Shown here: positions 61,556 through 64,000 of the stretch, piece by piece | Layout of the letters: each line of letters opens with the position of its first letter | Position numbering within the stretch: the first letter of the stretch is position 1 | Assembly (NCBI GenBank): GCA_947561395.2 | Contig: OX387193.1 | Location: forward strand, 4,650,001 to 4,714,000 | From: Buxus sempervirens | Taxonomy: Eukaryota; Streptophyta; Magnoliopsida; Buxales; Buxaceae | Reading direction: 5' to 3' | DNA: 64,000 nt | The notes under the pieces: generated by a model | Seen by the model: only the letters and a program-made list of their open reading frames with translations | Database searches by the model: none | Told to the model about the DNA's origin: nothing | Made by a program: the position numbers and the translations under genes

Positions 61556-61614
61556 TTCTGTTTTGGAAAATGTAAGAGCAAGGCGATAGAAGGCTACGAG
61601 CGTGCGATCACGTG

Positions 61615-62724
61615 CATATATCCGTTGATTATCGCAATTCAAGATTTGGCCTCCAGAGGCACCCCGAAATACTTTTTTACGTGAAATTACGAAATTGCCT
61701 CTAAAGTACTGTTGATTACTTGGAACACCTTTTTTAACCGTTCAAGATCACTTGGTTTTAAATATTTTCAACAATAGTCTATATTTTTATTATTTCAAAA
61801 CCGTCATTTAATTGTAATTTATTTAATAAAATAGGATTAATGCTTAATAAAAGTCAGCTTTTATTCATATTTATTTTATTTCTCATTTCAATTTTTGGCC
61901 TAGCCTAACAAACCCATCACGAATTGATGCGGTTAGCCATTGAAGACATTGAACTTGCTCCACTGCCATTTTTAAAGTGTTTCCGCGGGACATTTTCATC
62001 TTTTAAATGTTCGTTACCAGAAATACTTTTGATTTAGCCTGGAGTAGCTGAAGTATTTTTCAAACTTCAGCGTAATTCACCCAATTTGGAACTTGGACAA
62101 CGAGTCATCCGTAAACAATAATCCTTCGTGTTTCTCCGTTCGTCATTCCCTCCGACGATGCCTGTCCTCGCCGGCGAAATTAGGCGATGTTCCGATGGAG
62201 AAAAGCTGCGCTATCTACTCTTCGCGGTCATTCTTGAAGCATGTGATTCGAGTTGGTTGATGAATACGCATACACATAAAAAATAAAAATAAAAACATTT
62301 ATTCTTCTCCAGCGAAGGGCGGAACCCCGAAAACAAACGGGAGTACTTTTTTTTTTCTCGGCCAGTAGTCGAGATGAATGACAGCAAAACGTTTAGAATA
62401 TCGGTTAGTCAAATAAATCGAGGATTGCTTCGTGTAATCATCATCAGATTTCACAATGATCAAAGTACCGATCATGTGGAGGTTCAGGTATTCACGTTTA
62501 TTCACTGTGATCATTAATAGCTATTCTTTAATGTCTTGTTTCTTTATTTCAATCTATGGTGAGATCTAACAGATTGCTTAGAACTTGGGGTTTCGTTAAT
62601 TTTTAATTGCCTTTGTTGTATTGTTTAATATCCAATTTCAAGTGAAAGGCGAGATGGAGCAGTAAGAGTTTAAGGGAATGGTTTCCTTCAAGACAAATGT
62701 TAACTAATTTATATAATATATGAA
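61615..62724. other. Spacer right of PRIMPOL
   Basis: Mostly AT-rich. A GC-richer stretch at 62100-62280 and a plus-strand frame at 62374-62487 (ATGAATGACAGC..., 38 codons with SVSQINRGLLRVIII, then GTATTC donor-like) could be remnants or the first exon of a gene to the right. I recognise no family and no following exon, so no gene is called. Confidence 0.3.
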
Positions 62725-62727
62725 GAA

Positions 62728-63370
62728 TTTTTTTTATAAGTAATGAATACCCATTAATATCAAAAGAGGGAGTACTATACCCCATAGGGCATGATCAAGT
62801 AAAGCACACAAAATATCATAATTCACAAAAAACATTTAAAATTGGACAATCTGATGCCAACTTTTTGTTGGACAATAACTGACAAATTCCTAACAATATC
62901 TGATGCTGATAAAGATTTGAAATCCCTTTGCATAGAAGCCCAAGTATCTACCCAAGATAGAACCCGATCCAAAAAACCAAACCTCCTGGCCACCTTGTCC
63001 TAAAAAGTACACCAGTTGCGCACCGACCAAATAGTCCATAATGTAGCAAAAAATACTGTTCTGTATAGCTTACTCCTTAGCCTGCTCAAGCCCATGAACC
63101 TCCAGTGGAATGCGAAGTCACAAACAGTAAAAGGTAGAACTCGAGCGATGCCCCCAAATCTAAGATGTACTTCTAAAAAATGTCAGCAATGGGACACCTA
63201 ATTGGAAAGTGGTCCATGGACTTGACATCCTTTATGCACAGCGTACAAAACTGGGAGACAACGCATGTAAGGCCTCCAATGCTGCAACATATTTAGTACG
63301 TTAATCTTGAAGTGAAAGACAATCTAGGAAAATAATTTTACCTTAGAAGAGATTGCAGCATTCCACAAAA
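62728..63370 (-). mobile_element. L1-like LINE 3' remnant
   Basis: On the minus strand, read across stops, FCTLCIKDVKSMDHFPIRCP is a zf-RVT-type zinc motif found at the C terminus of plant LINE ORF2 (C-x2-C...H-x4-C). Downstream sequence runs to an A-rich end (poly-T near 62731-62738). Decayed by several frameshifts; left and right ends approximate. Confidence 0.65.
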
Positions 63371-63592
63371 AAGAGGTAGCGAATTCCTTTTTTTTGCCTC
63401 CCTTGATTTACTGCTACTGAGTTAAAACATGTAGTTTTTCCTTGCTAGTTTATCAGTTCTATGTTCTAAGTCATTCTTATTCTTTCCATTTTTCCTATCT
63501 GTTTGATGGAAGGACCACAAAGAATCAATAATTATTTCATTTGAACCTAATTAATAAATATGAAAGCTAGTACTACTTTAGAGAGGGTCAGT

Positions 63593-63860
63593 AACCATCA
63601 TAAGCTGGATTACCTTTACTTTTCTGCTCCAACCGATAGGGGCTTATTTAGTAGCTCCTGACAGTTTCATCCTCAAAAAGGGTATTTGTATTCTAAGATA
63701 TGAATAATATTTGTATTGTAAGATATGCATAATAAACAACCATCATAATCTGAATAATACACCTGTAGTTTCTGTTCTAACTGATATGGGCTAATCTAAT
63801 AGCTCCTGAAAGGCTAGTTCTTCAGGAAAGCATTTGTATGTCAAGATATGCGCAATAAAC
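63593..63860. repeat. Imperfect tandem duplication
   Basis: Two adjacent units (63593-63737 and 63738-63860) both start AACCATCATAA, share TAGCTCCTGA in the middle and end GCAATAAAC or GCATAATAAAC. The remaining 63371-64000 shows nothing else. Confidence 0.7.
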
Positions 63861-64000
63861 TTAACCTGTTAAAGCATAGAAGATTCCCTTGGTAGCCTTG
63901 CACTTTGTCGTCCATGTTTCCATTAATAACAAACTTGATGATTTATCTGATAAGGGGAAATTTGAAAAAAAAAAAAAATTCCTGGATTTGCATACTGTTG

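Overview
This window looks like nuclear DNA of a flowering plant, probably a eudicot. Coding regions are split by AT-rich GT–AG introns, gene products match plant-type families, and the spacers are full of plant transposons. I cannot name the species. Gene models below were joined by hand from splice sites, reading frame and protein-family knowledge; no search was run.

Layout, left to right. (1) The 5' part of SEC10 (exocyst) on the minus strand, 36-1368, running off the left edge. (2) A transposon-rich spacer (about 1.95-7.7 kb): a Pack-MULE-like element carrying a dead copy of exons 1-2 of the DNA polymerase epsilon catalytic subunit, an AT-rich fold-back region, a 144-bp MITE with perfect 8-bp target-site duplications (TSDs), and a MULE deletion derivative with perfect 9-bp TSDs nested inside an older MITE. 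(3) TRAIP-like RING E3 ligase, plus strand, 7827-17445, ten exons; intron 5 holds a 6-kb Ty1/copia element. (4) SPO11-2, plus strand, 18587-21585, eleven exons. (5) A G-patch protein, minus strand, 22086-29334, eleven exons, convergent with SPO11-2. (6) A very young 12-kb LTR retrotransposon (30848-42848) with 2.44-kb LTRs, oriented minus, carrying gag but no pol: an Ogre/TAT-like, TR-GAG-type non-autonomous element. (7) DDA1 (DET1/DDB1-associated protein), plus strand, 43766-47255, four exons, with a 5'-truncated LINE in intron 2. (8) PrimPol, minus strand, 48137-61448, fourteen exons, convergent with DDA1 and with an intact catalytic core and zinc motif. (9) A right-hand spacer with a LINE remnant and tandem repeats.

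Functionally, TRAIP, SPO11-2, PrimPol and DDA1 all belong to genome-maintenance pathways (replisome ubiquitination, meiotic break formation, repriming, CUL4-DDB1 ubiquitin ligases), and the Pack-MULE carries a replicative polymerase fragment. Plant genes are not in operons, so this grouping may be chance; however, TRAIP and PRIMPOL share an E2F-like TTCCCGCC motif about 100-120 bp upstream of their start codons. I found no clearly new biological system. The most notable items are the captured polymerase fragment, the young gag-only retrotransposon with an unusual palindrome array next to its TATA box and a minisatellite leader, and the E2F-like sites.
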